Below, in pieces: positions 8,138 through 16,953 of a stretch of DNA of 36,131 nt (positions are counted from its first letter, which is position 1; each line of letters opens with the position of its first letter). The stretch covers positions 1 to 36,131 of the forward strand of contig JAKVCF010000004.1 in NCBI GenBank assembly GCA_022447335.1. The letters are read 5' to 3'. Made by a program: the position numbers and the translations under genes. This DNA is from Planctomycetota bacterium (lineage in GTDB: Bacteria > Planctomycetota > UBA1135). Under the pieces are notes generated by a model. It did not search any database and was not told the DNA's origin. It saw only the letters and a list, made by a program, of their open reading frames with translations.

Positions 8138-8974
8138 GTGGCAAAGACGAAGAAGCAGAAAGGCCTGTATGACAAGCAGGTTCTCTACCTGGCCAGCGTG
8201 CAGTGTCCCGAGGCCGATGTGGCGTTCTTTAAGAAGGCCTTTGAGGCGCACGCTGGGCGACCGATGCGCTATCTACGCGAAGACTTCTGTGGGACTGCCG
8301 CGTTATGCGCTGAGTGGGTTAAGGAGCACCCTGAAAACCGGGCGATTGGCATCGACTACCACGAGCCCACACTAAATTGGGGCCGTGACCATATTATGCC
8401 TCTACTCGATGAGGATCAGCGCAACCGCATCGAGCTTGTTTGTGACGATGTGCGGCATGTCACAAAGACAAAGGCCGACCTTCTCTGCGCGCAGAACTTT
8501 AGCTATTGGATTTTCGATCAGCGCGAGGAGATGAAGCGCTATTTCGAGATCTGTAAAGATGCGTTAGCCGACGATGGCCTTCTAGTGGTCGACTTATTGG
8601 GTGGAACCGAGTCGACCGAGATTGAAACCCAAGAACGCAAGATTGAGGACGGTGTGCACCCAGATGGGACGAAGCTTCCGCCGTTTACTTACATATGGGA
8701 TCAGCATAGCTACAACCCGATTACGGGAGAAATGCAGTGTTACATCCATTTCAAAGTAAAGCGCAACCTTCTCGAGCGGGCTTTCAGTTACAAGTGGCGC
8801 ATGTGGACCCTTCCCGAGCTGCGCGAACTGCTACTTGAGGCCGGATACTCAGGCGTTGAGATCTACACTGAGGGTTGGGATGATGAAACCGAAGATTCCG
8901 ACGGCGTTTTTCGCAAGCGCAAAGACTTTGACCACGAAGGAAGCTATATCGCTTACATCGTGGCCAAGAAGTAG
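8138..8974 (+). CDS. Class I SAM-dependent methyltransferase
   Basis: This protein of about 278 residues has the Rossmann methyltransferase layout. Motif I is YLREDFCGTAALCAEWV (residues 45-61), with DFCGTA in place of the usual GxGxG. The acidic residue at the end of the second strand is D73 (AIGIDYH), followed by ELVCDDVRHV (99-108) and a motif-IV-like DLLCAQNFSYW. The substrate is not evident. The C-terminal part is rich in acidic and aromatic residues (WDDETEDSDGVFRKRKDF). Start choice is uncertain: an upstream TTG at 8087 and GTG at 8129 are in frame, but GTG 8138 gives a plausible MAKTKKQKGLYDKQ start. It follows hldD on the same strand and ends 3 bp before the convergent dehydrogenase gene. 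Confidence 0.8.
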   Translation: MAKTKKQKGLYDKQVLYLASVQCPEADVAFFKKAFEAHAGRPMRYLREDFCGTAALCAEWVKEHPENRAIGIDYHEPTLNWGRDHIMPLLDEDQRNRIELVCDDVRHVTKTKADLLCAQNFSYWIFDQREEMKRYFEICKDALADDGLLVVDLLGGTESTEIETQERKIEDGVHPDGTKLPPFTYIWDQHSYNPITGEMQCYIHFKVKRNLLERAFSYKWRMWTLPELRELLLEAGYSGVEIYTEGWDDETEDSDGVFRKRKDFDHEGSYIAYIVAKK

Positions 8975-8977
8975 GGG

Positions 8978-10234
8978 CTACCTGTCTGCATCGATGCGGT
9001 AGACGGTGCCGTCCGATAGGCTCATCACGTAAAGTTCGCCGCCGGCATCCTCGGCGAAGGAGGCTAAGCTAGGCACGGCGCCTCTATCTGATTTGCCAGC
9101 AAGCATCGGTGTCAGGTCGACTTCATCGATCAGCTCGCCATTTTCTTGTTTTAGTGCCCAGATCTGGCCGCTGACGTAATCGCCAAAGACGTACCAGCCG
9201 TGTAGGCCGGGGATTTTGCTGCCGCGGTAGACATAGCCGCCAGTGACCGAACGAGCGTTCAACGGGCCGCCTTGGCGATACTCAAAGATAGGGTCGATTA
9301 GCGGTACGTCAGGCTTAGGGTCTTTGTTATTGAAAAGATGTGCGGCTTCGCGAACGCGCCAACCGTAGTTTTCTCCGCCCATTGAACTTGCAGGGGCGAA
9401 GTTGACCTCTTCCCACTTATTTTGCCCTACGTCGCCGATCCAGAGATCGCCAGTCTCGCGGTCAAAAGAGAAGCGCCATGGATTGCGGAGGCCCCATGAC
9501 CAGATCTCAGGGCGGAAGTCGTTATCGCCTACGAAGGGATTATCTTCGGGCACGGTATAGGGTGAGCCTACGCCCCCCGAGACATTGAGGCGCAGAATCT
9601 TGCCCAGCAGCGATCCCGGCTTCTGACCGTTGTTTTGTGGGTCATTGGCTGCGCCGCCATCTCCTAGGCCTAGGTAGAGCATGCCGTCTGGGCCAAAACA
9701 TAGTTCGCCACCATCGTGGTTCGCCCAAGGTTGCTTCTGCTGGAGTAGGATTTCTTCGCTTTCCGAATGGGCTCGCAACCTATCTGCCGGGTCAACGGTC
9801 ATGCGCGCGAGGATGGTGTCGCCTTCGAGGTTGTTGTAGTGGATGTAGAAGATTCCGGAGCTAACGTAGTCCGCTGCGAAGGCTAAGCCCAGTAGGCCAC
9901 GCTCCGAGCGGGTTGAAACCTTCTTTGAGATGTTTAGGAAGGGCTGCTCGCGCAGCCGGATTCGCGGTCCGCCCAGTTCCAGCACCTTGATGACGCCCGC
10001 CTTTTCAAGCAGATACAAGCGCTCTGGCTGGCCTGGAGCGGCCGTGCCATACAGTGGCTGGGTCATGCCCTTGGCCACTTGGGTCAACTTGATCTTTGGG
10101 AAGTCGACCGGAGGCTCCTGGTCGACAATTTCGGCGGGGGCCGGTTCCTGGGCGAGGGCCACGCCGCCGAGCAATAGGGCTGGCGTTAGGCACAAGCTAA
10201 ACAGGGCGAGAGGTCGAATGGTAGGCGGGGCCAT
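8978..10234 (-). CDS. Secreted PQQ-dependent sugar dehydrogenase (glucose/sorbosone dehydrogenase family)
   Basis: This 418-residue exported six-bladed beta-propeller belongs to the soluble quinoprotein glucose / aldose sugar dehydrogenase (GSDH) family, which oxidises sugars or related aldehydes with PQQ. Family motifs are PERLYLLEKAGVIKVLE (70-86), SERGLLGLAF (110-119), NHDGGELCFGPDGMLYLGLGDGG (172-194, the last residues conserved around Ca/PQQ), IWSWGLRNPWRFSFD (244-258) and GENYGWRVREA (287-297). H173 is the likely catalytic base. The frame extends upstream to 10501, but ATG 10234 is the true start: it begins a Sec signal peptide (MAPPTIRPLALFSLC, cleavage after VALAQ). The longer version would also run into the divergent gene. 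Whether PQQ is really used cannot be read here; no pqq genes are in view. Confidence 0.9.
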   Translation of the reverse strand: MAPPTIRPLALFSLCLTPALLLGGVALAQEPAPAEIVDQEPPVDFPKIKLTQVAKGMTQPLYGTAAPGQPERLYLLEKAGVIKVLELGGPRIRLREQPFLNISKKVSTRSERGLLGLAFAADYVSSGIFYIHYNNLEGDTILARMTVDPADRLRAHSESEEILLQQKQPWANHDGGELCFGPDGMLYLGLGDGGAANDPQNNGQKPGSLLGKILRLNVSGGVGSPYTVPEDNPFVGDNDFRPEIWSWGLRNPWRFSFDRETGDLWIGDVGQNKWEEVNFAPASSMGGENYGWRVREAAHLFNNKDPKPDVPLIDPIFEYRQGGPLNARSVTGGYVYRGSKIPGLHGWYVFGDYVSGQIWALKQENGELIDEVDLTPMLAGKSDRGAVPSLASFAEDAGGELYVMSLSDGTVYRIDADR

Positions 10235-10289
10235 GGCAGACGTAAAATCGTAGCTTGCCTGTGGCCTTTCAAGAGCCGTGGATCGACAA

Positions 10290-12650
10290 ATGAGCACTCG
10301 CCCGCGTTCGTGCCTAGTGGTCTTTGCCCTTTCGGGCGTGGCCGCTCTCCCAACTTTCGGCTGTGGAAACAGCGAAGACCCTTCTGCAAGATCCGGACGC
10401 ACTACTGCATCGACTGGTGTAGGCGCTGGTAGTGCGCCGAGCTTACCCGAGTGGCAGAAGCCGCTCGGCTCCGGTGAACTGCGTAACATCTTGTTAGTCA
10501 CCCTAGACGGTGTGCGGGCCGACCATCTTGTGACTTACGGTTCGCTTTCAGCCAGCTCGCCGAGGTTGGATCATTTGGCCGCGACAGGCGTGCTCTTTGC
10601 GCAAGCGATTAGCCCGTCGCCGTCGAGCTTACCGGCTCACGCCTCAATTCTGACAGGCCTCTACCCATTCCGTCATGGATTGCGTACTGATCGCGCGCAT
10701 CGTCTGACCGACAGCGCTACAACCTTGGCCCAGCAGTTGACTGAGGAGGGATTTGAAACCGCCGCGGTCGTTTCAAGTGCCTATCATGCCGACGCGGGAG
10801 CTGGCTTAGACCGTGGCTTTACCAGCTTTGATCGTGATTTGGTGGCGGGTTCGCATTTGGTAGGTGCTGAGCAGCGCAGCACCGATGCCACTGATGTAAC
10901 GCGCCGCGCCCGCGCCTGGCTCGAGCGGCCACGCGAAGAGAAGCCGTTCTTCCTTTGGGTGCACTACTCCGACGCGGTTCAGCCCTATGCGCCGCCGCCG
11001 GGCTACGCCAAGCGTGCGGCTGGAAACCCTTATGACGGCGAAATCGCTTACGTCGACGAACAGGTTGGAGCTTTACTTGACCTATTGCGCGCGCGCAGCG
11101 AACTGGCCGACACCCTGGTTGTTGTTGCCGGTGCGCACGGCGAATCGCTGGGTGAGCACGATGCCGACGGGCACGATCTACAGCTCTACGACGCGACCAT
11201 TCGCGTTCCGATGATCTTTAGCCATCCGAACTTGATGCAGGGCATGATCGTCAGCTCAGTGGTCAGTACGGTCGATGTTGCGCCGACTGTGCTTGAGCTC
11301 ATGGGGCAGGTTGTAAACGAGGAACTTGACGGTGCGGCACTGGGCGCCGTGCTGACCGGCCAGGCGATGTTGCCCGATCGCCTGGTCTACAGCGAATCGC
11401 GGACTCCTTACGAGGAGCTTGGCTGGGCCGATCTGCGTGCGGTGCGGTCGACCGATGTGAAGTACATCCGAACGCTGCGGCCTGAGATCTATGGACTGAA
11501 CCAGGATCCAAATGAGTTGTACGACTTTTCGGCCGAGGCCGCGGATCAGATGAGCCAGCTTGCTGCTCAGTTAGATGAGCTGCTCGCCAACGGTGAGGTC
11601 GATGAGCGTCGCATTGATGCTCCCAGCTCAGTTCAGGTCGATGCCAACACACGTCCGGATCCTAAGGATGCGGTCTTGGCTTACACCGAACGCCGTCGTG
11701 TGCTGAGCGGCGCGCGTGGTCTGGTAGAAGGCATGGAAGGGCAGGTGCGAAGTTTGCTGGAAGGTAGCCCAAACGCCGCCGAACTCAATAGTGCGCTTGG
11801 AACCATTTTACTGGGTCAACGTAAATACGCCGAAGCGCTTGAGCCCTTGCGCGTAGCAGCCGAAGCCGATGACGCGGGCATGGTCGATTACCTAGCGTTA
11901 GCCAAGGTGACTAAGTTTCTCGCGATGCCCGAGGCAGAGAAGCATTTGATGACTGCTCGTGAAGTCGCGCCACGTGACCCGTCCCCAGACTTGCTCGCTG
12001 CAGATTGGGCGCGCGCAGAGAAGGACCTAGTTCGGGCACGGGAGTTCTATGCCAAGGCGCTAGAACTCGAGCCTAGTAACTTGTTGGCTTTGATCGGGTT
12101 GGGTGCAGCCAGCCGTGAAGCTGGATTCCTGCCCGAAGCGCGCGAAGCGCTCGAGCGCGGCTTGGCGATCAACCCACGCGTTTACGCACTGCAGTTTGAG
12201 TTGGGCAAGGTCTCCCAGGATCAACTTCAGTTTGCGCAGGCGGCGGTGCATTACGAGATGGCCGCACAGCTCGCGCCTAGACGTCGTATGCCGTGGCGCT
12301 TAGCAGGCTCTGCGATGCTAAGAATTGGGCGTCAAGAAGACGCGCTGCGCTGTCTCAAGCGTGCGGCGGCATTGGGTGACCGTTCGATTGCGACCCAAGT
12401 TAATCTCGGAGCGCTACTCTTCCAGAAGCGTGACTACGCAGGGTCGATGCCGCACTTTGACATTGCGGTCGAGGTTGAGCCTTCCAACGCACAGACTTGG
12501 CTACTGCGTGGCGTAGCGCTGGATCAACTCGGGCGGATTGATGAGGCGAAGCAATCGTTGGCACAAGCGCGCGTCATCGATGCTGCGCAGGTCGCGGGTA
12601 TGGCTGCTGCACGCGACGACATCATGAGCTTCCTCCAGCGGAACCCGTAG
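10290..12650 (+). CDS. Sulfatase-fold lipoprotein with C-terminal TPR repeats, catalytic residues altered
   Basis: This protein has 786 residues. A lipoprotein-like N-terminus ends in LPTFGC (C25), although the lipobox is imperfect. A sulfatase/alkaline-phosphatase domain spans about residues 60-420: NILLVTLDGVRADH (66-79) supplies the N-terminal metal Asp, SLPAHASILTG (113-123) sits where the C/S-x-P-x-R nucleophile motif belongs, and the later metal motif reads AGAHGESLGEHD (280-291). After a linker come TPR-like helices (about 496-766; e.g. KALELEPSNLLALIGLGAA). Two deviations stand out: the motif Arg is His, and the Asp of the usual DHGE is Ala (codon GCG, 11133-11135). Classical FGly sulfatase activity is therefore doubtful. 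ATG 10290 is preferred over GTG 10278 for its signal sequence. Confidence 0.85.
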   Translation: MSTRPRSCLVVFALSGVAALPTFGCGNSEDPSARSGRTTASTGVGAGSAPSLPEWQKPLGSGELRNILLVTLDGVRADHLVTYGSLSASSPRLDHLAATGVLFAQAISPSPSSLPAHASILTGLYPFRHGLRTDRAHRLTDSATTLAQQLTEEGFETAAVVSSAYHADAGAGLDRGFTSFDRDLVAGSHLVGAEQRSTDATDVTRRARAWLERPREEKPFFLWVHYSDAVQPYAPPPGYAKRAAGNPYDGEIAYVDEQVGALLDLLRARSELADTLVVVAGAHGESLGEHDADGHDLQLYDATIRVPMIFSHPNLMQGMIVSSVVSTVDVAPTVLELMGQVVNEELDGAALGAVLTGQAMLPDRLVYSESRTPYEELGWADLRAVRSTDVKYIRTLRPEIYGLNQDPNELYDFSAEAADQMSQLAAQLDELLANGEVDERRIDAPSSVQVDANTRPDPKDAVLAYTERRRVLSGARGLVEGMEGQVRSLLEGSPNAAELNSALGTILLGQRKYAEALEPLRVAAEADDAGMVDYLALAKVTKFLAMPEAEKHLMTAREVAPRDPSPDLLAADWARAEKDLVRAREFYAKALELEPSNLLALIGLGAASREAGFLPEAREALERGLAINPRVYALQFELGKVSQDQLQFAQAAVHYEMAAQLAPRRRMPWRLAGSAMLRIGRQEDALRCLKRAAALGDRSIATQVNLGALLFQKRDYAGSMPHFDIAVEVEPSNAQTWLLRGVALDQLGRIDEAKQSLAQARVIDAAQVAGMAAARDDIMSFLQRNP

Positions 12651-12714
12651 AAAGCTTCTTCACAAGTGATCCGAAAGTGCTTTCTTTGCCCCGGGGAGCA
12701 GCGGCAATTGCCTC

Positions 12715-14910
12715 TTATCCGAAGAATCGCGATCCGTTTCTAGCCATCTCCTGCAAGCGCTTAGCAGGAGTGAACTTCTCTCGACCGCCTACCCGCTTGG
12801 AAGCGTCTGCAGTATCAGCTATGTTTTCGAGCTTGCTCACTAGGTTTTTTGCTCCGATGCGATCGGCGTAATGCAGCAATCCTCCGTGGAAGGGGGCGAA
12901 TCCCATGCCGAAGACTGTGGCGAGATCGAGCTCGATTGCACTCTCGACAACCTGTTCTTCCAGCGCGCGTACGCCTTCGTTCAGCATCGAGAGCACTAAG
13001 CGGTCGACAATTTCTTCATCGTCCATTTGGTCGCCGACCTGGTTTGCTTGGAATCGAGCCAAGTCGGTTGCTAGTACTTCTTTCTGGTTCCTCTTGCCCG
13101 TGCTTTGCGTGTAGGTGTAGAAGCCCCGTCCGGTCTTGCGCCCAAGTCGATCCGGACTGCGCATTGCCTCGAGCTCGGTGCACGGTTCCATGCGCATGCC
13201 GTAGGCTGCGTGGAGAGAGGTTGAGGCACGATCAGCAATATCTAAGCCGACCTCGTCTAGTAGTCGAAGGGGTCCCATCGGTATGCCGAAGTCGAGCATT
13301 AAGCGATCAATGCGACGCGGCGAGACACCGGCAACGAAAAGGCGTACAGCTTCGTCGAGGTAAGGGGCCAGTAAGCGGTTTATCAAAAAGCCTGCAACGT
13401 CTTTGACCAGAACGGGAGTCTTGCCTAGTCGTACTGCGAGCGCGGCCGCACTCAATGCGACCTCTCGCGAGGTCTGTTTACCTAGTACGATCTCGACCAG
13501 AGGCATCTTCTTCACTGGGTTGAAAAAGTGCATGCCGACGATGCGCTCGGGGTGGGGTATACCAGATGCGATTTCTGTGACCGAGAGCGAGGAAGTGTTA
13601 GTAGCTAGGATGCAGTCCGACGAAACTTGTTTGGCTAGCTTCTGGAAAACCGATAGCTTGACATCGAGTCTTTCTGCTACTGCTTCGATGATCAGATCGG
13701 CGTTGCCGAAGCCGATCATCTCACGGGTAGTGTCTAGGTGATCACTGGCAGCCAGCGCTTCATGCTTTTGCAGGCGGCGGCGCTTTAGTCGCTTGGCGAT
13801 TTCTTTTCGGTGGTTGTGCAGCGCGGTGTCGAGTGGCCCCGGGGCTAGGTCGAAGAGGCGTGTGGCAACTCCGCGGTTAGCAAAGCTACTGGCTATTCCT
13901 GCGCCCATGATTCCGGAACCGAGCACGCCGGCGTGCTCAATATGCTGCGGCGTGAAATCTTCGGTTTTGCGTCCGAGCTTCTTAGCTTCTTCAGAAGCGT
14001 GGAAGATTGAGATCAGTGCTTTGCAGACGCTACTCGAGCCAAGATCGGCGATGGCTTCAGCCTCTTTGCGCGCGCTGTCTTCAAGAGAGGTGGTCAACGA
14101 TTCGGCGAGCAGGTCGATGGCGCGCAGCGGCGCAGGGTAGTTGCCACGTGTTTTGGACAGCACCATTTCGCGTGCTTTGCGCATGATCAGGTTTACGGCC
14201 AGTGGATTGCGGTCCACAGCCCAGTATTTCCAGCTGCGCTCCTTGCATTTCAGCGCTTCAGCACCGAGGGCAATCTTAGAGGCGACTGCCAGCAGCCGTT
14301 CGGGCTGTGTCGCGCGGTCGATCATGCCGAGTTTTAAGGCCGCGTGTACCGGGTAGAGTCGGCCGGTCAAAATTGCTTGTGTGGCTGCCGGCAAGCCGAT
14401 GCGGCGTGGCAAACGATGCGGGCCCCCCCAGCCCGGAATGATGCCGAGCATTGTCTCGGGCAGGCCGATTTTTGTTTTTTTGTCGTCGGCTGCGACGATG
14501 TAGTCGCAACTGAGCGATAGTTCGAAAGCGCCTCCCGGGACAGGGCCGCCGACGGCGGCAACGGTGCGTGGGCGTAGCGCGGCGATGCGAGCGAAGAGGG
14601 CGTGCACTTGCAGGACAATTTCGAGCAACGCATCGCGACTGGTGATTGATTCGATTGCGTTGATGTCAGCGCCTGCAGCGAACTTCAGCGGCTTGGCGCC
14701 GGCGAATACGATGCCGTTCAGGCCATGGGTGCTTTCGAGTTCGGTGACCGCAGCTTCAAGGTCGCGAATTAGTGGCGCGTCGAGTACTGCAAGGCTGCGG
14801 TGCGGCGGGTCAAGCATAACCACGGCGAGGCCGGCTTTCGGTCGCTCGATTCGCACGCAGGCGCCTAGTTCGGGCGCGTTCTCAGGAAAGGGGAGGCCAT
14901 AAGTTTCCAT
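12715..14910 (-). CDS. fadJ: Fatty-acid oxidation complex alpha subunit (enoyl-CoA hydratase / 3-hydroxyacyl-CoA dehydrogenase)
   Basis: This 731-residue bifunctional enzyme carries out the second and third steps of beta-oxidation. The N-terminal crotonase domain has the oxyanion segment KFAAGADINAI (76-86) and both catalytic glutamates: E130 in GGAFE and E152 in GLPETMLGIIPG. The dehydrogenase half begins with the NAD loop GVLGSGIMGAG (328-338) and contains the signature GMHFFNPVKKMPLVEIV (459-475) with catalytic H461. It ends with the two C-terminal 3-hydroxyacyl-CoA dehydrogenase helical repeats (DKxGRKTGRGFYTY-like at about 587-600). The length matches FadJ/FadB (714-729 in E. coli). Pairing with a 439-residue thiolase favours the FadJ name. 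It lies 3 bp downstream of fadI, so the pair is certainly one operon. Confidence 0.93.
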   Translation of the reverse strand: METYGLPFPENAPELGACVRIERPKAGLAVVMLDPPHRSLAVLDAPLIRDLEAAVTELESTHGLNGIVFAGAKPLKFAAGADINAIESITSRDALLEIVLQVHALFARIAALRPRTVAAVGGPVPGGAFELSLSCDYIVAADDKKTKIGLPETMLGIIPGWGGPHRLPRRIGLPAATQAILTGRLYPVHAALKLGMIDRATQPERLLAVASKIALGAEALKCKERSWKYWAVDRNPLAVNLIMRKAREMVLSKTRGNYPAPLRAIDLLAESLTTSLEDSARKEAEAIADLGSSSVCKALISIFHASEEAKKLGRKTEDFTPQHIEHAGVLGSGIMGAGIASSFANRGVATRLFDLAPGPLDTALHNHRKEIAKRLKRRRLQKHEALAASDHLDTTREMIGFGNADLIIEAVAERLDVKLSVFQKLAKQVSSDCILATNTSSLSVTEIASGIPHPERIVGMHFFNPVKKMPLVEIVLGKQTSREVALSAAALAVRLGKTPVLVKDVAGFLINRLLAPYLDEAVRLFVAGVSPRRIDRLMLDFGIPMGPLRLLDEVGLDIADRASTSLHAAYGMRMEPCTELEAMRSPDRLGRKTGRGFYTYTQSTGKRNQKEVLATDLARFQANQVGDQMDDEEIVDRLVLSMLNEGVRALEEQVVESAIELDLATVFGMGFAPFHGGLLHYADRIGAKNLVSKLENIADTADASKRVGGREKFTPAKRLQEMARNGSRFFG

Positions 14911-14913
14911 GAC

Positions 14914-16233
14914 TCAAGCGATGCGTTCGAGTACCACGGCGCCGCCTTGGCCGCCACCGATGCAAAGAGTGGCAAGGGCGAGCTCGTGGTCGCCAGCCTG
15001 GAGTTCGTGGGCTGCGGTCAGCAGTAATCTGGCGCCGGTAGCGCCGACTGGATGGCCTAATGCAATTGCGCCGCCGTTTACGTTGGTGTGATGCAAGTCG
15101 AGCTCGCCAAGCGCATTGCGATTGAGATACTTTTGCGCCCAGCTTTGACTTTCAAATGCTCGCGCACAGGCGAGCACCTGTGCAGCGAAGGCTTCATTGA
15201 GTTCGATAGAGCCTATGTCGGCGAGGGTGCAGCCGGCCGCATCGAGCGCGATAGCGCTGGAGTAGACGGGGCCCAGGCCCATGCGCTCGGGTTCGCATCC
15301 CGACCAAGCAAAAGAGCGTATGCGGGCGAGCGGCGTCATTCCTAGAGCCTTAGCGCGCTTTTCAGTAGTGATTAGTAGGGCGGCCGCGCCATCGGTGATG
15401 CCGCAGCTGTTGCCGACCGTGACAATGCCATCGGGCTTTTCAAAGTAGGGGGGGAGTTTGCCGAGGCGGTCCATAGACTGATCAATTCGTACCGAGTCAT
15501 CGGCATCGACTGCGCGGCTGCCTGGCTTAGCACGCTGTGCGAGGTGAGGTAGGATTTCTCGATCGAAGCGACCGGACCTTTGCGCCTGTAGTGCGCGTTC
15601 GTGACTACGCATCGCATATCCGTCGCATTGATCGCGGGTAAGGCCCCAGTCCTTAGCCAACCGTTCGGCGGTCTTGCCCATGATCATGCCGGAGACCGGG
15701 TCGGTCAGCCCTTCAATCAGAGCTACGCGTGGTTTCAGCATTGAAGGTCGAAAGCGCAGTCCGGCTCCAATCTTTTGCATTAGCGAGCGAGCCTTTATTA
15801 GTCCCTCGAAGTAACTGGTTAGGCGATGCCCCATGATTAGGGGGTAACCGCTCATAATTTCGACCCCGATGGTTAAATAGGTGTCACCAAATCCCGCTTT
15901 GATGTTGGCGATAGCTGCGGTGACAGCTTCGATTCCACTAGCGCAATTGCGGGCCACGGTGCGAGCGGGCACTGACTGCGGTACGCCTGCACGCAGGCTA
16001 ATCACGCGGCCGATATTGGCCTGGTCATGAGGTGGGCCTACGCTGCCGGCGATGATCTCGTGGATTTCGCCGGGTTCGATGCCAGTGCGCGCGATCAGCT
16101 CGCGTGCGACATGTGCGCCGAGATGACCAGCGTCTTCATGGCGAAAGGTCCCGCCGGCACGCACCCAAGGGCTGCGCAACCCTGCGGCCAGCACGATCCC
16201 TGGCCCTTTTTCGAGGAGATTTCCGACGATCAT
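14914..16233 (-). CDS. fadI: Acetyl-CoA C-acyltransferase (3-ketoacyl-CoA thiolase)
   Basis: This thiolase cleaves 3-ketoacyl-CoA to acetyl-CoA and a shortened acyl-CoA, the last step of beta-oxidation, as partner of FadJ. The catalytic set is complete: nucleophile C97 in ARNCASGIEA, NEAFAAQ at 346-352, H394 in NGGAIALGHPVGATG, and C424 in LCIGGGQGG. Its 439 residues match FadI (about 436) better than FadA (about 387), mainly through the longer loop domain. It is the first gene of the fadI-fadJ operon. A tandem palindromic operator lies 20-48 bp upstream of the ATG, where it would cover the promoter; the distal arm contains a perfect minus-strand TTGACA (16280-16275). Confidence 0.94.
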   Translation of the reverse strand: MIVGNLLEKGPGIVLAAGLRSPWVRAGGTFRHEDAGHLGAHVARELIARTGIEPGEIHEIIAGSVGPPHDQANIGRVISLRAGVPQSVPARTVARNCASGIEAVTAAIANIKAGFGDTYLTIGVEIMSGYPLIMGHRLTSYFEGLIKARSLMQKIGAGLRFRPSMLKPRVALIEGLTDPVSGMIMGKTAERLAKDWGLTRDQCDGYAMRSHERALQAQRSGRFDREILPHLAQRAKPGSRAVDADDSVRIDQSMDRLGKLPPYFEKPDGIVTVGNSCGITDGAAALLITTEKRAKALGMTPLARIRSFAWSGCEPERMGLGPVYSSAIALDAAGCTLADIGSIELNEAFAAQVLACARAFESQSWAQKYLNRNALGELDLHHTNVNGGAIALGHPVGATGARLLLTAAHELQAGDHELALATLCIGGGQGGAVVLERIA

Positions 16234-16252
16234 TAGCGCATTCCATTAGGAG

Positions 16253-16281
16253 GTTAACACTGTAAACTTAACACTGTCAAC
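16253..16281. promoter_or_regulatory. Tandem palindromic operator A, between fadI and the flavin-reductase gene
   Basis: Two 15-bp imperfect palindromes, GTTAACACTGTAAAC (16253-16267) and CTTAACACTGTCAAC (16267-16281), share one base and repeat at a 14-bp pitch. Each fits GTTNACRNTGTNAAC, with a C in the first position of the second copy. The same arrangement recurs at 17012-17040 before the TetR gene. Read on the minus strand, the site contains a TTGACA that could be the fadI -35 element, with a poor -10 (TTAACC) 17 bp on. A bound repressor would therefore block fadIJ and probably also the divergent gene. Confidence 0.8.
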
Positions 16282-16349
16282 TTTAAGCTGCGGCATTTTG
16301 ATTTTCTATCAGCGAGAGGGCTGCCCCGGTCCATAATCCCGGGGAGTTA

Positions 16350-16946
16350 ATGCCCGACGTCCTGCTTCCTTCCGAGCTTTCACCGAGCCGTAACTACTTC
16401 TTGTTGACGAGTTTGCTGGTGCCGCGGCCAATTGCGTGGGTCAGCACTCGCTCACAGGAAGGGGTAGTCAACGTCGCCCCCTTTTCTTTCTACGGGGGCA
16501 TTAGCGGCAACCCGCCAATCTTTGGTTTGGGTATTGCCCGGCGTGCGGATGGGCGACGTAAGGACACGGCGCAGAATGCAATCGATTTGAGCGAGTTCGT
16601 CGTGCACTTGGCGGAGGAGCCACTCCTCAGCGAGATGGTCGGCTGCTCTGCTGAGTTGGAGCCAGATCAGTCCGAGGCTGAGGCCCTAGGTCTGGAACTA
16701 GTGGACTCACATGTGATCAGTGTTCCTTCGCTCGCGGCGACACGCGTACGCCTAGAGTGCCGTTTGCATCAGCATCAAGAAGTGGGCTATGGGCCAGTCG
16801 ACTTTCTCATGGGCGAAGTGGTGGCCTTTGTACTCGCCGATGGGCTTCTCGATGAGCGCGGGCGGGTCGAAGAAGAGTCTTTGGAGCCCCTTTCTCGATT
16901 AGGTGGGGCCTGGTACGCCCCGGTACGCGAAAGATTTAAGTCATAA
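16350..16946 (+). CDS. Flavin reductase-like FMN-binding split-barrel protein
   Basis: This 198-residue protein belongs to the flavin reductase-like (DIM6/NTAB) FMN-binding family. Diagnostic segments are RPIAWVST (26-33), GVVNVAPFSFYGGISGNPP (38-56) and KDTAQNAI (71-78), which together form the FMN-phosphate and isoalloxazine site. Members either reduce free flavin for partner monooxygenases or carry FMN with unknown roles. A GGGGAG Shine-Dalgarno sequence at 16341-16346 supports the start. It diverges from fadI across the operator at 16253-16281, so it is probably co-regulated with beta-oxidation. Its role in that setting is not established; no partner monooxygenase is adjacent. Confidence 0.85.
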   Translation: MPDVLLPSELSPSRNYFLLTSLLVPRPIAWVSTRSQEGVVNVAPFSFYGGISGNPPIFGLGIARRADGRRKDTAQNAIDLSEFVVHLAEEPLLSEMVGCSAELEPDQSEAEALGLELVDSHVISVPSLAATRVRLECRLHQHQEVGYGPVDFLMGEVVAFVLADGLLDERGRVEEESLEPLSRLGGAWYAPVRERFKS

Positions 16947-16953
16947 ACTACTT

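Noticed and set aside
12649..12687. AGAAAGC / GCTTTCT inverted repeat between the convergent sulfatase-TPR and fadJ genes as a terminator
   Set aside because: The loop is over 20 nt and the T-run is short; the evidence is too weak to list it as a terminator.
12849..13406. A 185-codon plus-strand frame antisense to fadJ
   Set aside because: It lies wholly within a well-supported fadJ and its translation is Arg/Cys/Ser-rich with no domain, as expected of a shadow frame.
16248..16253. AGGAGG on the plus strand next to operator A
   Set aside because: No start codon with a usable frame follows at the right distance, and fadI is on the other strand. It is probably chance.
16253..16281. Reading operator A as a PsrA- or LiuR-type site
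   Set aside because: The palindrome core GTTNACRNTGTNAAC does not fit those consensus motifs, and the regulator in this locus is of WHG/TetR_C_33 type.
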